This document shows, piece by piece, positions 21,914 to 32,970 of a stretch of 64,000 nt of DNA (the stretch's first letter is position 1; each line of letters opens with the position of its first letter). The DNA is taken from positions 57,671,693 through 57,735,692 of the forward strand of contig CM028379.1 in the NCBI GenBank assembly GCA_013146195.2, read 5' to 3'. The stretch comes from Codonopsis lanceolata. Its lineage: Eukaryota > Streptophyta > Magnoliopsida > Asterales > Campanulaceae. The translations under genes were made by a program, and so were the position numbers. A model generated the notes under the pieces. The model was not told where the DNA came from, made no database searches, and worked only from the letters and a program-made list of their open reading frames with translations.

Positions 21914-22554
21914 TGATGCGTCCAAAATAATCAAAGGACGCACTGGGCTTCTTCAGCTGCATATCTGGCTTTCAATCTATCTGTTTTCTCCAAGGCCCAA
22001 CCCTGCAAACAACCAAAGAACGATAAACTAGGCAGGGGCACTCCCTGCAAAAGCCCTCAGGCGTGAGAGTTAGCTTAGCAATCAGCTGAGTAAACAATTT
22101 GACAAAGTTTAGGCCAGTATTCAAAATCACGTACCTCCCTCCTTTGTTTGGAGGGGTTTTTATAGCTGGTGCAGAGAGTAACCGCCCATTAAGCATGGTG
22201 GCATGCCTGACGGGCACATTAATTGCCACATTAACTACCACGTTCATCATAACGGTCTCATCATGGTAATGGTGGCGAGTTTCTGGAAGTAACTGCCCAC
22301 ATTCAAGACAAATGTTTCCTGCTCGATGCATACTTTTGCCCACTGGGTAAGCCCCCAGCTCGCTGCAACCTTGCCCACTAGATGCTAAGCCCCCAACTCG
22401 CTGCCTGTTTCTCAATGGCCTAAATCTTATTGCACGTGTACTGCTCGTGACTGGTGAAAGTGTGTTAGACACGTGACTTATGACTTGGCACGTGTGCCAG
22501 GCACTACGTTTGTAAATATTGATTTTATCGAGGTCGGGCACGTCGGCTAGCTCG
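21914..22554 (-). repeat. LTR (family X), minus orientation, left edge of the 37.6-kb nest
   Basis: The plus strand begins TGATGCGTCCAAAATAATC after CTATT. The reverse complement has CTATAAAAACCCCTCC (TATA-like) and ends GGACGCATCA. It is collinear with 58975-59524 in the opposite orientation. The LTR start near 22554 (reverse complement CGAGCTAGCC) is approximate. Confidence 0.75.
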
Positions 22555-22763
22555 GCAATAAGGGCTCCAGCCTTTTCCCGATCCTCGGGCACGAAGAAGT
22601 TGTCTTTCTGCCATCAAGGAATTGGCAAGCTGGCATCTCCCTGCACGGTTTTCTTTGCTCAGTGTTTGCTCCTTTTTTCTTTAGAGGGACCACCGCGAGG
22701 GCTTTGGCTTGGAGTTGCTGCACTGGTAGTAGGGCTGGTGCTCAGATTGGTGAGGTTCAGCTG

Positions 22764-23519
22764 TGATACGGTGTCAAAATCTTCTAACACAACAAGTCGA
22801 ACACAAACAATTGGAGCAACCCACGGACAGACTGAAGTATTCCACAACCGTCCACGTGGTCACAATTTCCCAACAAACACAACGAAGGTAACGATAGAGT
22901 CGGGTTCACCAGTTGGACTTCACTCGTCCAACGTAAAGAATCCCATGATAAATTCTTTAGGTTTCACTCGCCTAGAGAAGAAATCGATTTTTTAAAGAAC
23001 AAAACTTGTTCTAGGAGTTTTCTTTATTTCATAACCTGCCATTTTCTGCCCCAAACAAAACCCTTAAAAGGGGAAAACAAAGCAAACCCTAATCCTAACA
23101 AACTAAGGAAATTCCCCCTTTGCCCAACCTAACTATCCGTGAACAAACGAAAACTAAAAATAAATAATAAACAAAAACAAGCTGCCCAAACTAAACCAAC
23201 AAGCTACTAAACAAAACAAAATAAATAAAAACATAACACGCTTCCCAAAAAGGAGACCACGATCTGCAAGGCTTCCTCAACCCATGGCCAACTTGAATGT
23301 GAAGTATGGAATGCAACTCCCTTTCCTCCAACAGACTGCTGCTTCTCCTAATCATTCCAGGTAAGGCATGTGACTCCACAGAACCCTTGAAACCCAAACA
23401 TGTAAGTAGCCCTATGATTTATTCCCAACGAGCCTTCCCAAGTTAAGCACAAACTCTCGTCTTGTCTTGGCAGTAGGTCCACGATCTTGTCAACGCATAG
23501 TTCTGTTGCTCCCGCATCA
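22764..23519 (-). repeat. 3' LTR of the chromovirus-type element
   Basis: 756 bp. Differences from the other LTR include AACACAACAAG versus AACATAACAAG and GACAGACTG versus GACATGCTG. Confidence 0.9.
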
Positions 23520-23592
23520 TACTCCCCTTCTTTTGAAAGAATTGGCCCCAATTCTTGTAGCACCGCGTCTTCCAAATACGATGATAGGTCCC

Positions 23593-24081
23593 CTACGTTG
23601 AAGGTCGCACTAACTGAATATTCCCCGGTAGTTCTAGCTTGTAAGCACTGTCCCCTATCCTTTCCAGCACTCGAAATGGGCCATCTGATATGGGCATTAA
23701 CTTATTCTTCCGTCTACCCAGAAATCGCTCCTTTCGTAGGTATAACCACACTAGATCTCCCACCTGATAACTTGCTTGTTTCCGATTCCTATTGGCCTTC
23801 CTCTTATATTCTTCATTAACTCTTTCTATTCGGGCCTTTACTTGTTCATGGAGTTGTTGAAAGTCTTTCCATCTAGCCAACGCATCCCCATGCACTTGTT
23901 CCTCCTTTCTAATCGGCACCAGGTCCAACGGCAGACAAGGATTCGTTCCATAAACCACCTCAAAAGGCGAGTGCTTCGTGGCATACGTTGGAGTGTGGTT
24001 ATATGCGAATTCAGCGTGAGCCAATTTTGTGTCCCAATCCTTTTGTGTCTTTCCGGCTAAACCTCTTAACAAGGTCCCCAA
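23593..24081 (-). pseudogene. Integrase C-terminal region (Gypsy pol)
   Basis: Residues such as WDTKLAHAEFAYN and SPFEVVYGTNP, followed by a GPFRVLERIGDSAYKLELP segment, are the end of the catalytic core plus the SH3-like C-terminal domain of Ty3/Gypsy integrases. After a stop the frame runs on to a FNVGDLSSYLE motif near 23600, the usual end of such polyproteins, without a chromodomain. Confidence 0.85.
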
Positions 24082-24102
24082 AGTTCTGTTTGTAACTTCC
24101 GT

Positions 24103-25176
24103 CTAGCCGTCTGTCTGAGGGTGGTGTGACGTGCTGAACAAACGTTTTGTGCCCACCAACTTCCATAGTGATCTCCAAAAATGGCTAAGGAATTTTCTAG
24201 CGCGATCGCTCACAATGGTCTTGGGCAGTCCATGCAGGTGAACTATCTCCTTGAAGAACAAATCTGCTACCAAGGACGCATCATCCGTTTTATGACATGG
24301 GATGAAATGGGCCATCTTGGAAAATTGATCCACTATCACCATGATTGCATCTTTTCCCCGTTGGGTCCTTGGCAAAGCTACTATGAAATCAATGGAGAGA
24401 TCACGCCATGGCTGTTCCGGGACGGGTAAAGGGGTATACAAACCCTTATGAAAGGTACTCTTCATCTTCAGGCATGTCACGCAGCGCTGAATAATTACTT
24501 GAACACTCCCTAACATTTTTTGCCTGAAAAAATGTTCCTGAAGCAATCCCAAAGTTCGATCAACACCAAAATATCCCGCTAACCCACCCCCATTTGCTTC
24601 TCTGATCAAAAGTTCTCTCAGGGAACATTTCGGTATGCATAGGTGGTTTCCCCGAAAAAGGAACCCGTCTTGAAGGTTGTACAGTCCGTGATTTCCTTTC
24701 TCACATCCCTCAACAAGTCTTCCAAGATCTGCATCCTCCTTGTAATAATCCTTGATAATCTGAAATCCCAATAGTCGGGCATCTAATACTATTAACAATC
24801 CGTATCTTCGGGACAAGGCATCTGCCACGACGTTGCTCCTCCCGTCTTTGTATTTCGAAGAAAAATTGAACGCCTGAAGGAATTCTACCCACTTTGCATG
24901 TCGAGGCTTCAACTTGTGTTGTCCATGAATATACTTTAGGGCTTCATGATCTGAATGTAGGACAAAGTGGCTAGGACGCAAGTAGTGACTCCAATGGTCC
25001 AAGGCTCGCACAATCGCATAAAATTCCTTGTCATAAGTTGAGTAGTTCAGCCTTGCCCCTCCTAGTTTTTCGCTGAAGTAGGCTACTAGACGTCTTCCTT
25101 GAATCAGAACAGCTCCGATTCCCATGCCGCTAGCATCACTCAACTTCAAACGGTTGCGAAAAATCAGGTAAAGCAA
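24103..25176 (-). pseudogene. RNase H and integrase core (Gypsy pol)
   Basis: Begins in the RNase H domain (DASGMGIGAVL; LNYSTYDKEFYAIVRAL; HSDHEALKYI, the metal-binding D-E-D pattern). It continues through the integrase zinc-binding region (C..C pair in CVTCLKMK; the HX3-4H half is partly altered, GYFGVDRT) into the core (SIDFIVALP, then IVSDRARKFLSHFW and HHPQTDG). It is separated from RT by a frameshift near 25140-25180 and from the integrase end by a TAG at about 24100. Confidence 0.88.
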
Positions 25177-25963
25177 GCACGGGCGCTTCGCATAGTCTGT
25201 TCTTCAGTAACTCGAATGCCTCTTGAGCCGAGAGTGTCCACTCAAACTTTCCCTTCTTCAATGTCTTGGTCATCGAACTTGCAAGCGTACTGAAATTCTT
25301 GATGAACCTTCGATAAAACGAAGCCAATCCGAGGAAAGATCTAACCTCGGTGATAGTGGTTGGTACGGGCCAAGTTTTTATGGCTTCTATCTTATTCAGA
25401 TCCACAGAAATTCCTTCCCCCGAAAATTCGTATCCAAGAAACTTTATTCTAGGTTGTAGGAATGAACACTTTTCTAGTTTCCCATACAATTTGTTTTCCC
25501 TCAAAACCGTGAGTAATGCTTCCAGATGTACCAAGTGGTCTTCCAAGCTTTTGTTGTAGACTAGAATGTCATCTAGATATACCACCACACACTTTTCCAA
25601 GAAAGGCCGTAGGACCTCATTCATCAGTCTCATGAACGTGCTGGGCGTATTGGTGAGTCCAAAAGGCATCACCTTCCACTCGTACAACCCGTACTTTGTC
25701 TTGAAGGCGATCTTCCACTCGTCCCCCTTTTAAACTCTAACCTGATAATACCCACTTCGTAGGTCTATCTTTGAATAAACTTTGGCACCATGCAATTCAT
25801 CAATCAAATCGTCTATTTGGGGTATAGGAAAACGATATTTAATCGTGATATTGTTCACCGCTCTATTGTCGATAAACATTCGCCATGTTCCATCCTTCTT
25901 TGGAACTAGGATGGCAGGTACAGCGCATGGGCTTTTGCTCTCTTCTACAAAGCCCTTCTCCAT
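25136..25963 (-). pseudogene. Reverse transcriptase (Gypsy pol)
   Basis: Two frames cover the RT. 25963-25730 holds the fingers (PAILVPKKDGTWRM, IDLRSGYYQ) and 25687-25136 the palm and thumb (MPFGLTNTPSTFMRLMN, YLDDILVY with the catalytic DD, LGYEFSGEGISVD, SFLGLASFYRRFIKNF). An in-frame TAA near 25733 interrupts them, so no full-length enzyme can be made. Confidence 0.9.
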
Positions 25964-25984
25964 GAGTTCTTCGATTTGTCGCTG

Positions 25985-26680
25985 TTACTCTTTGGATTCC
26001 GTAGGGTTACACCGATACGCAGGTCTATTCGGTAAAGGAGCCCCAAGGACTAAGTCGATTTGGTGTTCTATTCCCCTCTCGGGAGGTAGTCCAGGTGGTA
26101 ACTCTTCCGGAAACACGTCCCTGAACCGTTCAATCAGTTCCTTGGTGATCGGGTGTTCATCTTCCTTCACCGTTTCTTGAGTCCCTTGAGTCACCAACAC
26201 AATCATCGATCCCTCCTTAATGGCTTCTTCTATTTCTGCTTCTTTAGCTACCAACACGCGGTCTTGTACCAGTTCAGGAGTGCTCCGCAAAACTCCCCGG
26301 CTGTCTTCGACACTCATCGTGGTGGACGGTTTTAACCGAAATCTTTTCCCCCTTTGTGTCACCACTAACGTGTTCTCTCTACCATGGTGGACGACATCAA
26401 CATCATACTGCCACGGGCGTCCCAACAGGATGTGACAGAAGTGTATGGGTAGAACATCACACATCAAGCTCTCTTCATATTTCCCTATAGAAAACGTAAT
26501 CATGGTTTGTTGTGAGACTTTAAATCCCTAATCCTCTTGAAGTCCCCAAATCTCATACAGGCAGGGGTGATCTATGGTGACCAGTTCAAGTTCCTTGATC
26601 AAGGAATCCGAAACTCCATTCACAGAACTCCCTCCGTCAATAGCGATGATACATACCTTGTCTTGGACGAATCCACGGGT
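25985..26680 (-). pseudogene. Retropepsin-like protease and pol linker (Gypsy)
   Basis: The minus strand around 26650-26620 reads AIDGGSSVNGVS, a protease active-site-like D-[ST]-G context, and 26503-25985 continues with CHILLGRPWQYDVDVVHHGR, the conserved C-terminal part of these proteases, then the linker to RT. A stop separates the two. The gag that should precede it is missing: the PBS lies only about 70 bp further upstream. Confidence 0.8.
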
Positions 26681-26749
26681 TTAAAAATATTTTTCTCTTT
26701 GGCTGATCTCCTCCATGATCGATTGTGAATAAAGATTCGTAATGACTGA

Positions 26750-26761
26750 GCTCTGATACCA
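26750..26761 (-). other. Primer-binding site (initiator-Met tRNA type)
   Basis: GCTCTGATACCA, the reverse complement of TGGTATCAGAGC, 2 nt from the 5' LTR. Confidence 0.9.
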
Positions 26762-26763
26762 CT

Positions 26764-27518
26764 TGATACGGTGTCAAAATCTTCTAACATAACAAGTCGA
26801 ACACAAACAATTGGAGCAACCCACGGACATGCTGAAGTATTCCACAACAGTCCACGCGGTCACAATTTCCCAACAAACACAACGAAGGTAACGATAGAGT
26901 CGGGTTCACCAGTTGGACTTCACTCGTCCAATGTAAAGAATCCCACGATAAATTCTTTAGGTTTCACTCGCCTAGAGAAGAAATCGATTTTTTAAAGAAC
27001 AAAACTTGTTCTAGGAGTTTTCTTTATTTCATAACCTGCCATTTTCTGCCCCAAACAAAACTCTTAAAAGGGAAAAACAACGCAAACCCTAATCCTAACA
27101 AAATAAGGAAATTCCCCCTCTGCCCAACCTAACTATCCGGGAACAAAAGAAAATTAAAAATAAATAATAAACAAAACAAGCTGCCCAAACTAAACCAACA
27201 TGCTACTAAACAAAACAAAATAAATAAAAATAGAACACGCTGCCCAAAAAGGAGACCACGATCTGCAAGGCTTCCTCAACCCATGGCCAACTTGAATGTG
27301 AAGTCTGGAATCCAACTCCCTTTCCTGCAACAGACTGCTGCTTCTCCTAATCATTCCAGGTAAGGCAAGTGACTCCACAAAACCCTTGAAACCCAAACCC
27401 GTAAGTAGCCCTATGATTTATTCCCAACGAGCCTTCCCAAGTTAAGCACAAACTCTCGTCTTGTCTTGGCAGTAGGTCCACGGTCTTGTCAACGCATAGT
27501 TCTGTTGCTCCCGCATCA
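26764..27518 (-). repeat. 5' LTR of the chromovirus-type element
   Basis: 755 bp, TGATACGG to CCCGCATCA on the plus strand; followed by AGCTA, the partner of AGCTG at 22759-22763. Confidence 0.9.
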
Positions 27519-28175
27519 AGCTATCTGGTTAGAGGGCACCATGGGTGTAGGTGTGATAGTTTGGCTTGGCTCTGGATGATTCCGCTTTGTACCTCGCCCA
27601 GTTGTAGTAGCAGGAATATTAAGTAGAGCGCCAGGAGTTTGAGTAGTTAGTTGTTTGTTCCTGCTGGTCGCTCCTCACTTTGCGGCCTGAAGAAATTTGC
27701 TCGCATCGTTATGTTGCTTCATGTTTGCAAATGCAACAAGCAGGGTTAAGGAAAAATTGTGGGCAGTGATTTCACAAGTTGTAAAACAATGGCAGAAATA
27801 GTTTTGAAGACAGACCAGTAGATGAGAAGGTAGGTGTGCAATTGGTTCCAATTCGCGCACAGTTAGGACACTCACTGGGAAATTTGCCTCCGTGGCAGTT
27901 CCCCCAATAGGGATGTGGTTGTTCGGTTTCAATGGTAACATGTGGCTCGACCCCCACCATAGGCAAACTTATGATGCCATCTAGACGAGCACCCAATCTT
28001 GTCCAGCTCGTCCATCTCATCCATCTTTTACTCCGAGCAGAGATCTGAAAGCCCTGGCTATTGGGGGCTCACCAGCTCGGAAGGCGGCCTTGTCATATTT
28101 AGGGAGCCCGAAATCGTGCAGGTAAGGAGCAAAAGGCCACCCAACTCGTGACTCAACGAGCAGTGCTTTTCCGTC

Positions 28176-28976
28176 CTAGGAATCAACTTTGTTGGGGCCG
28201 TCAGACAGAAGTTTGAAGTAATTAGGGTTTGAGCGCCTTGTAATGCGCCCAGATTTTTTGTCCAAGGAAAACAAGAAAATTTTTCTAAATAAAGTCATCT
28301 CAGGTTCAAACCCGAGTAGCCTACAGGCAACGGTGTATGCAACCAGAAATCTCACTGTTGTAAGAGTCAGGTCGCAGGGGAGAGAGTTGGTCAGGTTTAA
28401 GAATTCTGCAAAAAATGGATCTAAGGGAAGGCGAAGCCCTACAAGGAAGAAGTCGAAGTAGAACACCATTCGATCTCCTTGATAATTATGCCCTTTTTCT
28501 TCGATATCTATGTCGAAGGCTCTTACTCGGTAATTTTTGGGGTCCATACCCAATGAGTAAAACCAGGCAGTGACATCGTCCTCACAGTTCAAGTTGTCCC
28601 ATTTGAGTGAGGAGGAGACGTTGGAGATGATCTGTTTGCCTTTAGAGGCGTTTTTGTTCTGTTTAGCTCGCGGATTGCTCGAGCTGGGGAGGTTATCTTC
28701 AACTTGTTCATCTTCCTCGGGAATGTGTTGCTCGTCTCTGGTCGTATCCCTTGTACTTGGGGGGTCTACAGTTTCTTCTGTAAAGGATTGGGGATTTCGC
28801 CTTCGGTCGACTAAGGCAATTTCTTCTATCTCGGTATCTTCAGAGCTGGAAGATTCTGTGTCCGAGCTCTCCTCGGTTTCAGTGGAGGCTCCGTGGTCGT
28901 AGCTACGGCTTTCAATTTCAGAATGACTCTGGTCGCTGGAAGACATCCTACAGGAAATGAATCGAGGAATACACAT
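28176..28976 (-). CDS. Gag-like protein of the 'putative gypsy type transposon' family, partial
   Basis: An acidic, Ser/Glu-rich N-terminus (about residues 10-110) precedes a domain with LPLDPFFAEFLNLTNSLPCD and VAYTVACRLLGFEPEMTLF, the pattern seen in plant proteins annotated as putative gypsy type transposon (Transposase_28-like), found in gag-like ORFs of plant LTR elements. A better start may be the second Met (MSSSDQ). A TAG at 28176 stops the frame, but coherent coding continues beyond it (GWPFAPYLHDFGLP), so it is truncated by a nonsense change. It lies in minus orientation, like the left family-X LTR, and may belong to that element. Confidence 0.55.
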   Translation of the reverse strand: MCIPRFISCRMSSSDQSHSEIESRSYDHGASTETEESSDTESSSSEDTEIEEIALVDRRRNPQSFTEETVDPPSTRDTTRDEQHIPEEDEQVEDNLPSSSNPRAKQNKNASKGKQIISNVSSSLKWDNLNCEDDVTAWFYSLGMDPKNYRVRAFDIDIEEKGHNYQGDRMVFYFDFFLVGLRLPLDPFFAEFLNLTNSLPCDLTLTTVRFLVAYTVACRLLGFEPEMTLFRKIFLFSLDKKSGRITRRSNPNYFKLLSDGPNKVDS

Positions 28977-29216
28977 TAAACCTTGCTCGGGTAGTTAAGC
29001 AAGAGCCTATCCTAAGATCGGTGAATGGGGCACCGATCAGGTATTCCTCGATTCCCCTATGTGGAGTGGGCTAAGTTTGGGACAGATAAAAGAGTAAAAT
29101 GGACAGAGAGGAAATGGGTATCAAAAGCCTAAGTTTTCAACAGTTTCTTAGCCCTAAGTCTATAACAGATTAATCGCAACAGAAGTCATATGTATCCAGA
29201 CGACATTATTGACCCC

Positions 29217-30964
29217 TATAGACACCCCAATTTCCTATCCCTGATATGTGACTCTGGCATGTGATATCAAGAACTGTTTAAACTTAACAAATGTCAAGTT
29301 ACAGGAGTCAAAAATGCGAAAGGCAAAGCAGGATGTGCGAAACAGTAAAGTGACAATTTTGAAAGTCAAATAGTGGCTTAGCGCGGCCAAAAGGAGGTCT
29401 TGGCACCGCGCCAAGGAAGCCTTGGATCCGCGCCCAAGCTGCTACAGTACCACTCCCAGTTAACGCATTGTACAAGAATTGAAGGCTGGTGTACAAGAAA
29501 AACAAACGCACTGAGGGGATTTTTAATCCCCGATGTATCCCTTCCTCCAGCTATAAATAGATGCGTTGGGGTTCACTTCAGAGGCCCCGGATGAAATCGA
29601 GAAGAAACGCTGAAAAATTCTCTACGTCGTCCTAACGCTGAGAAATAGTGAGTGAAGTGAGATAGGAGTGGTTAGTCTATAAAGCCTTGAAACCCTGCCA
29701 AAACTCCGCCAAACCAAAAATCCACCGGTTAAAAGTGATCCCTAGCCCTTTAGTTAGGTATCCACCTTATTTCCCCGGCCCAAAAATCATAAAGTAAGCC
29801 ATTACTCTACCCGAGTAAATAGGCTGAAATCACCCAAAATAAGTCGTTATTCCGCCCAACCAAATAGGCCAAAACCACCAAAACTAAGCCGTCATTCTGC
29901 ACGAGTGAGCGAGCCAAAACCACCTAAAATAAGCCGTCACTCTGCCCAAATCACAGCAACAACAGCATAAAAGTCTCCCTATCCTGAGAAGGACAGAGCG
30001 AGCACACTCCGCTCTAAAAGGTAATAACCTTTAAGGGCGTTGTTTTTAAAAGTGGTTCTTTAAATCCGGCCCAATGTAGAAAATATAGGTCGTTGTGCTG
30101 CCCGGATTTAGTTAGAAAATACTATGTAAAAGAGCCGTTATAATGGCCAAATGTTTTTAAATATATTTGTAATTATTGTAAGGAGACGGCTGCAAGTCCG
30201 TAAATAATGTAGTCGCGGATGTATTTGCTTTTTATTTCCTGTCTTTAATTGCTTTGTTTATTTGCTAAATAAATATAACAAAAAGCATACTTTAGCCAAA
30301 AACCGCTTTTGAGACCGAAAGGGCGAGTTGGGTGCCTAGCACCTTCCCAACTCGTAACTTAGCCTCCGAACCCGTTTTATAATCTCTTGTTTTTCTTTTT
30401 TTGGTTTTGCTTTATTTTTACCTTAAAATAAAGATGGCGACTCTATAAAACATTTTGGATCCAATGGGGCCTCGCAACACTCCTTTCTTGCACTTTTCCG
30501 TTTTCCCCTAAAAAAGAGATAATGGGAATGAAAGGGTGATGTATTCCCATATCCTGGTATCCCCTAAACAAGGGATAATTTGATGCGGGAAACCCAAAGC
30601 ACCCATGGTGATCCGAAATAGGCCATAAGGCTATTTTCATAAAATCCATAGTGGGGGCATCGCAACATCCTTTTTTGCACTTTTCCGTTTTCCCCTGAAA
30701 AAAAGGGTGATGCATTCCCATATCCTGGTATCCCCTAAACAAGGGATAACTTGATGCGGGAAACCCAAAGTTCCCATATTGGATCAAAAATCCACTAAAG
30801 TCAACCGAGACGCATTTCAACGCGCTATTTTAGACAGCACTCCTCTCGCACTTTTAATTTCGTTTTCCCCTAAACAAGGGAGGATGGAATGAGAGCAGTG
30901 GTGTCCCGCATCACATACGCCGCACCCCTATCCAAGGGCGTGGGCGGGGCGCCGGCGACCCACA
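29217..30964 (+). repeat. 5' LTR of the Tat element
   Basis: 1748 bp. It begins TATAGACACC instead of TGTAGACACC, so the conserved TG end has mutated; it ends CGACCCACA. It has the same modules as the other Tat LTRs here. Confidence 0.92.
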
Positions 30965-30965
30965 G

Positions 30966-30983
30966 TGGCGATTCTGCTGGGGA
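30966..30983 (+). other. Primer-binding site of the Tat element
   Basis: TGGCGATTCTGCTGGGGA, one nucleotide after the LTR, the PBS type seen in Ogre/Tat elements (complementary to an Arg tRNA as I recall; not checked here). Confidence 0.8.
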
Positions 30984-31207
30984 GATCGTTTTATTTTAAA
31001 TAAAATGGAGGGCTAACTTTTTTGTTTTTCTTTGTTTCTGGCTAAAGTATGTTTGTTATATTAATTTATGCATTTGAATATTGCGTTCCTATACATTCGT
31101 GCTTATATTTGTGGATATGATCCTCCATCTTGCAGCAGTTTCGTTCCGATAGCTGTTACAGGTATATTTTAAAATATTTTTAAAAAAAAAGAAAGAAAAA
31201 AAAATCT

Positions 31208-31268
<61 letters not shown>

Positions 31269-32358
31269 ATATATATGTTTGTAATAAAATTCAGGCAGCA
31301 CAATAAAAGGGCCGGGGCTTTATTTTTAATATTGCTTTATTTTCGGCCCTATATATTTATTTTGTTCTGTTTATTATTTTTATTCCGCTCAATATGTATA
31401 TATTTGCATTCATTCTGCCATTTTATTTTGGGGGTATAGGACAAATTTTGTAATTAATAGGAATAGATAGATTCCCCGCTTTTCTTTCTATTTCTTAATG
31501 TGATGTGCTTGCTTGCTCGCGCGCAAACTAAAAAGCCGAGAAAATCCATGCGTAACTGCAAGACATGCTATATATGTTTTATTTTCTGTTTATATATCTG
31601 AAAAAAAAAAAAGATTTTACTGCTTTTTAGATACCGCACACACGTGCACACATATAGGTATATTCCGAACTGTTACCCTACACCATGGCCAGCCTACCCC
31701 CTGCATAAGCCAACGTTAGAATGCATATAGATTCTCAGAACACTTCGATGACCGACCGGTTTTTGCATCTTTGAATCATGGGTCAGCCCCTGCAAAAAAA
31801 ACGAAAAAATAATAATAATGCGCAAGTCGAGTAAAAAAATGATGATAAAATAAAAGAAAACAAATAATAAATTGCGCAAACAAATAAAAATAAATACGCA
31901 GGGGCTGATTTATTATTCTCTGATGCTCGACCTAGACCATTTTGAATGGTGGATCCTGGAAAGAGTATAGGCCCTTCGCCTGGGATCAGTCTGATCTTGG
32001 AGAGTCGAAAGGTAGGTGGAATACGTTGGTCCTATACTCTGGAGAAAGAATCCACTGTCCAGGGAAAATCCTGACACCGTCAAAATAAAGCAGGTGCTTA
32101 TCCGGTCAATTGTAGGGAAAATAAATAAATAATAAATAAAATATACTAATAAAGGCACTCTGTACTCCAAGCCCAGAAAGCCTTCAGCCAGCCTTCTGAT
32201 ACCTCCAAACTCATTTTCCTCAGAAACCTGGCCCGAATTTGGAAAGGCAAAGATAGTACTGGCCGGTTGATACGAGAAATAAGTGCGTAAATCGTAACGC
32301 AGGGTATCGATCGATCGGACAAAGGCGTAATCGGCCTGAGGGTACCGATCCGAGTAGT
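30984..32358 (+). other. Tat 5' untranslated leader
   Basis: About 1.4 kb between PBS and gag. No Ogre-type ORF1 was found. Apart from the TA run and A-rich stretches near 31795-31880 nothing is recognised. Confidence 0.6.
31208..31265 (+). repeat. (TA)n microsatellite in the Tat leader
   Basis: About 55 bp of alternating TA; it gives a meaningless Ile/Tyr ORF on the minus strand. Confidence 0.95.
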
Positions 32359-32970
32359 ATGGCAGCAGAAAGTGAGCAGTCCGCTATGGGTATAGATACA
32401 GGGGCTCCAGGGTACGCTCCGACTCCAACAATGCAGCAGTGGTTAGACCAAAAGTTGGGTGCAGTGACTGATCATATAATGAGCCAAATGGCTAGTCTGG
32501 TGCAAAATTTAAAATCCAGTGGTGAGGTGAATTCTTCCCCTGCAGTCCCCCAGAAGCATCAACATCCCATATGCCTCCAAACCCAACTTCCCAGCCAAAC
32601 ACTAACCTACCAAATATTGCCACTACCCCAAATCCCAATCCTCCACCAAGTCCCTACTACCCAAATATCATGCCTTACCCGTCCTATCCTCCATATCCTC
32701 TCCCAAGTACCAATATTCCCCAAAGCCCAAATGACCTCCCTTTTCCCATAGCTAACCCACTCCAAAACAGCCCACATATGGACCCAAAAAGCTATAACCT
32801 ACCAGGCCAAGTTACTACCTATTTACCTTTCAATGATCCTGGCCGCCCAGCCGAAACCGTCAATAATCCACAAGCCCAGAATCCTTACGCTGCCCAAAAT
32901 CCACCAGCCCAAAATCCATATATTGCCCAAAATCCACCAGCCCAGAATCCTTATATTCTGAAAGGTCGTA
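32359..32970 (+). pseudogene. Tat gag, N-terminal part
   Basis: ATG 32359 opens a frame with MQQWLDQKLGAVTDHIMSQM (helical). It shifts frame near 32570 into a Pro/Asn/Tyr-rich region ending in tandem AQNPPAQNPYI-type repeats. At 32956 a LINE interrupts it; the frame resumes at 35549. The low-complexity repeats are unusual even for Tat gags. Confidence 0.8.

Larger units (their letters stand above)
22764..27518 (-). mobile_element. Ty3/Gypsy element, chromovirus-type, gag-deleted, minus orientation
   Basis: Two LTRs of about 755 bp (22764-23519, 26764-27518; TGATACGG...CCCGCATCA on the plus strand) flank 3.2 kb. Target duplication AGCTG/AGCTA (one change). The PBS is the reverse complement of TGGTATCAGAGC at 26750-26761, and the polypurine tract is the reverse complement AAAAGAAGGGGAG near 23521-23536. 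The interior has protease, RT, RNase H and integrase in the order PR-RT-RH-INT on the minus strand, with stops and frameshifts, and almost no gag. LTRs differ at several sites, so the copy is not brand new. No chromodomain could be seen; lineage among chromoviruses is not resolved. Confidence 0.9.
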
